Shown: positions 28,701-30,633 of the stretch, piece after piece
Numbering within the stretch: position 1 is the stretch's first letter
How the letters are laid out: each line of letters begins with the position of its first letter
NCBI GenBank assembly: GCA_001579985.1
Contig: LRSR01012840.1
Location: forward strand, 1 to 30,633
DNA from: Hypsibius dujardini
Taxonomy: Eukaryota; Tardigrada; Eutardigrada; Parachela; Hypsibiidae
Direction: 5' to 3'
Length of the DNA stretch: 30,633 nt
Program-made: the position numbers and the translations under genes
Notes under the pieces: model-generated
What the model was told of the DNA's origin: nothing
What the model saw: only the letters and a program-made list of their open reading frames with translations
Database searches by the model: none

Positions 28701-30163
28701 TTAAAAATACTCCCCATAGTGAATCGAGTAGCAAATTGCTCGATTGAATGCCTAGTAGGAAAACTACTCAATGATTCGTTTTCAACTAATGCTGAGTCAT
28801 TCAGTAGCTTCCCTAATCTAGAAATGTTCTGCTAGGACCCGGTTCTACCCGTATACCCAAAACACCTGGTTACCAAAAAGTTAAATTACAGATTACAGTA
28901 CAGAATCGAGAGATTCGGACATACTCGAATGAATGCCTTACCGTAGTGTCGTCCATCCGGTACCAGGTGTTGCCGGCGGACTTGACGAAGGAATAGTAAT
29001 GCCCCGAGTGAGCGGACGACCCAGAATGCACCAGCACCGCGTACAGCCGGTACATCACCCGTGGCGTCTCAACCTCCCCCGGACTCATGAACGGCTTCAT
29101 GTCCAGCTCCTCTGGGAAGTTGATGGGCTTGTCTATCTTGGAGAAGGTGGAGAAGTGATTGTAGTGGAACCGCTTCAGCTGGAATGTCAGGCAGGCCGGC
29201 GCCTTATGGATGGTCACCTGCTTGGTGGCGGGGCAGGACTTTTTACATTGCTCGCATGCGTAGTAGTTGTCAGGATGGGCCAGCTGCTCCGGCCGGACGT
29301 AGTGCCGCAGGGCCTCTTCCAGACTGCCTACCTTCGCGATATCCACCGGCACGTCCAGGTAGGGCTCGTAGGTGATGGAGGCCTGCTTGCAGGTCAGGCA
29401 GATCACTCGCGACCGGTAGAAGCCACCGAAAATACGACTAGCGAAGGTGGTCTCCTGGGTGTAGGTGTCAAGTTTGGAGATTTCCAGGCCGGTCGCGCGC
29501 AACGCCGTATTCCGCATAGCCTCGATGACGAAGCGAAGAAACTCGTGCGCGTCCTCCTGACGGCCCACGCTTAACGTTTTCGCAAATGCTAGAGACAAAC
29601 CCGAAACAATGCTGGTGATTCAACTTTACGGTAGACAGGCGGGAAATTTGACGAGAAACCTTACCTTTGATATTATTATAGATGGCATAAGGACTAATCA
29701 CGGCATTCCTCGTGCGGACCATCTCCAGTAAGACCTGCTCCAGCTTGCAGTTGATGCAATATCCAGAGATGCGGCCTGCAAAGCGGATGTTTAAATATTA
29801 CTTAGAGCCCTTGGTCCAGCAGATGGGTAAAAAAAAGCCCAAAAGCTCCCTTACAGGTCTTGCTGTGGTTGTCAGTCCGGAAAAAGTTGTGTAGCGGCGG
29901 TGTGTAGGCCAGACACTGCAGTGTGGCATTGAGGAAGCACGTGTTACCGACATTCCGAAGTCCGGCGCCGGCTGCCGCGGGCACCTCCCAGTCCATCCGA
30001 ATGCGTCGCTCATCGTAAAAGCTCTGTTTCGGCTGCGGGAGTTGGTTTTCGGTGACGATCTTCTTCACTGGTGATGTAGTCGGCGAGGCGGATGATGTTG
30101 AATTCTTCACGCCGTTTTCCGCAGACCGAATAGGCGACTTGGACGTGGAAGGCAGTTGAACAT
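25762..30163 (-). CDS. USP36: USP36/USP42-type ubiquitin carboxyl-terminal hydrolase (5' end beyond window)
   Basis: Cysteine deubiquitinase; USP36 is nucleolar and acts on rRNA-synthesis and ribosome-biogenesis factors, histone H2B and MYC. Exons on the minus strand: 30163-29855, 29775-29665, 29588-28942, 28058-27715, 27565-26658 and 26192-25762, all in phase; about 916 aa visible. Catalytic Cys box GLRNVGNTCFLNATLQCLAY, with the Cys codon at 29939-29937; QEDAHEFLRF; a zinc-type pair CLTCK and CEQCKKSC; His box SGSSAHSGHYYSFVK, with the second His at 29001-28999; WYRMDDTT; and QRAYLLFYTRD closing the USP fold. Then a long low-complexity Ser/Pro/Lys tail with SLVPYADEDEEDE, KRKKKKNKRSKRRHED and the C-terminal AQILSWSGGKSLLDQEAE and DQLDEGRSKKFK, which match USP36 rather than generic USPs. 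The end is rich in His, Asn and Gly. The N-terminus is missing: the first exon seen begins after CTCTTAG with two bases of a split codon. USP42 is the alternative name. Confidence 0.92.
26274..26517. mobile_element. Fold-back MITE-like element, copy C (USP36 intron)
   Basis: TA at 26274-26275, then CAGTCAGCGACAGGAAAAAG; the right end reads the inverse, closing with TCCCTGTCGCTTACTG and TA at 26516-26517. The arms are about 80 bp with scattered mismatches (GAATGGAGGGTCCGAGCGATGGGCAAAG-like in both). TA flanks and CAGT ends suit Tc1/mariner-type MITEs. It is the best-preserved member of the family also seen at 11403 and 23257, and it lies in intron 26193-26657. Confidence 0.85.
28059..28941 (-). 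other. USP36 intron of 883 bp, nothing recognisable
   Basis: This intron separates the His-box exon from the exon beginning VSPSGVANVL. It has a G run at about 28199-28209 and otherwise unique AT-rich sequence. I see no ORF, repeat or RNA gene that I can support. Confidence 0.7.
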
Positions 30164-30633
30164 CTAAGAGAAAAGAAGTGGGGAAATGATCAAACGGCCA
30201 ATTGCCTAATAAAGGATAGGCAAAAAAAACAGATTTGGCAATCCTCGAGAGGCAACAGACAAACTGATCAACCGATAGTGATTACTGCAGACACGCACTG
30301 TAAACAGAAAGAATGGACTGACAGCAAACCCACGAGCGGGGAAGTAGAAACCATAAAAGGATAGCGAAGTAAAACAATAATGCAACAACTGCTCAGATAA
30401 TTATGCGCTGAAGAAAAAGATAATACTGTAATTACAGCTGCAAGACTAGACTCGGTGCGTCAGACATCAGCACATATTGATGGCTGTACAGTTGGCGTTA
30501 TAAACTATGCAACCAGTACGCGTAGTATCAGGGTTAATAGGCATTACAACTCAGAGAGGACAAGAAAAACCAGCCATGCAAACAGATTCCCCCAGCCGTT
30601 CACATTCAAGAAAAAGCCCGGGATCTCGCGTGA
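30164..30633 (-). other. Partial intron upstream of the USP36 catalytic-Cys exon
   Basis: The acceptor CTTTTCTCTTAG ends at 30164. No donor with matching upstream coding sequence is visible up to the window edge, so the preceding exon should lie beyond 30633. Nothing else is recognised. Confidence 0.6.

Overview
This is a eukaryotic nuclear window, almost certainly from an invertebrate animal whose clade I cannot fix. Every gene is split by GT-AG introns. Exons are GC-richer than the AT-rich introns, and the introns and spacers carry microsatellites, minisatellites and small inverted-repeat elements. The gene content (CTF18, CPSF1, POP5, TYW1 and a metazoan-type USP36/42) is housekeeping and argues against bacteria, phage or plasmid. 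ORFs alone mislead here, so I rebuilt each gene by joining exons at GT/AG sites whose phases agree and whose products match known families.

Layout, left to right. (1) 1-4673, minus: CTF18, the clamp-loader ATPase, five exons, cut at its C-terminus by the window edge. (2) 4674-5673: a 1-kb head-to-head spacer. (3) 5674-15846, plus: CPSF1, ten exons, 1468 aa, complete. (4) 16488-16947, plus: the main exon of POP5 (RNase P/MRP), with no visible first exon. (5) 17397-18556, minus: a small four-exon gene of 148 aa with a Polycomb-like Tudor-type segment; it is the least familiar gene here. (6) 19291-24063, minus: TYW1, fourteen exons, 763 aa, complete, with a 20-nt microexon and a 69-nt stop-free intron. 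(7) 25762-30163, minus: a USP36/USP42-type deubiquitinase, cut at its N-terminus by the right edge.

The genes do not form a pathway. They serve DNA replication and cohesion (CTF18), mRNA 3' ends (CPSF1), tRNA processing (POP5), tRNA modification (TYW1), probably chromatin reading (the Tudor gene) and nucleolar deubiquitination (USP36). Three of them act on RNA, but the shared locus looks incidental.

The unusual material lies in the noncoding part. There are at least seven MITE-like inverted-repeat structures: a hAT type with an 8-bp target duplication, several flanked by TA, and one related family seen in introns of three genes. Two insertions and one minisatellite begin within a few bases of a 5' splice site. 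Minisatellites of 20, 21, 24, 27, 42 and 52 bp fill or extend introns, and TCTG/CAGA tracts recur in introns and spacers. I found no tRNA, rRNA, CRISPR array, virus or toxin gene.
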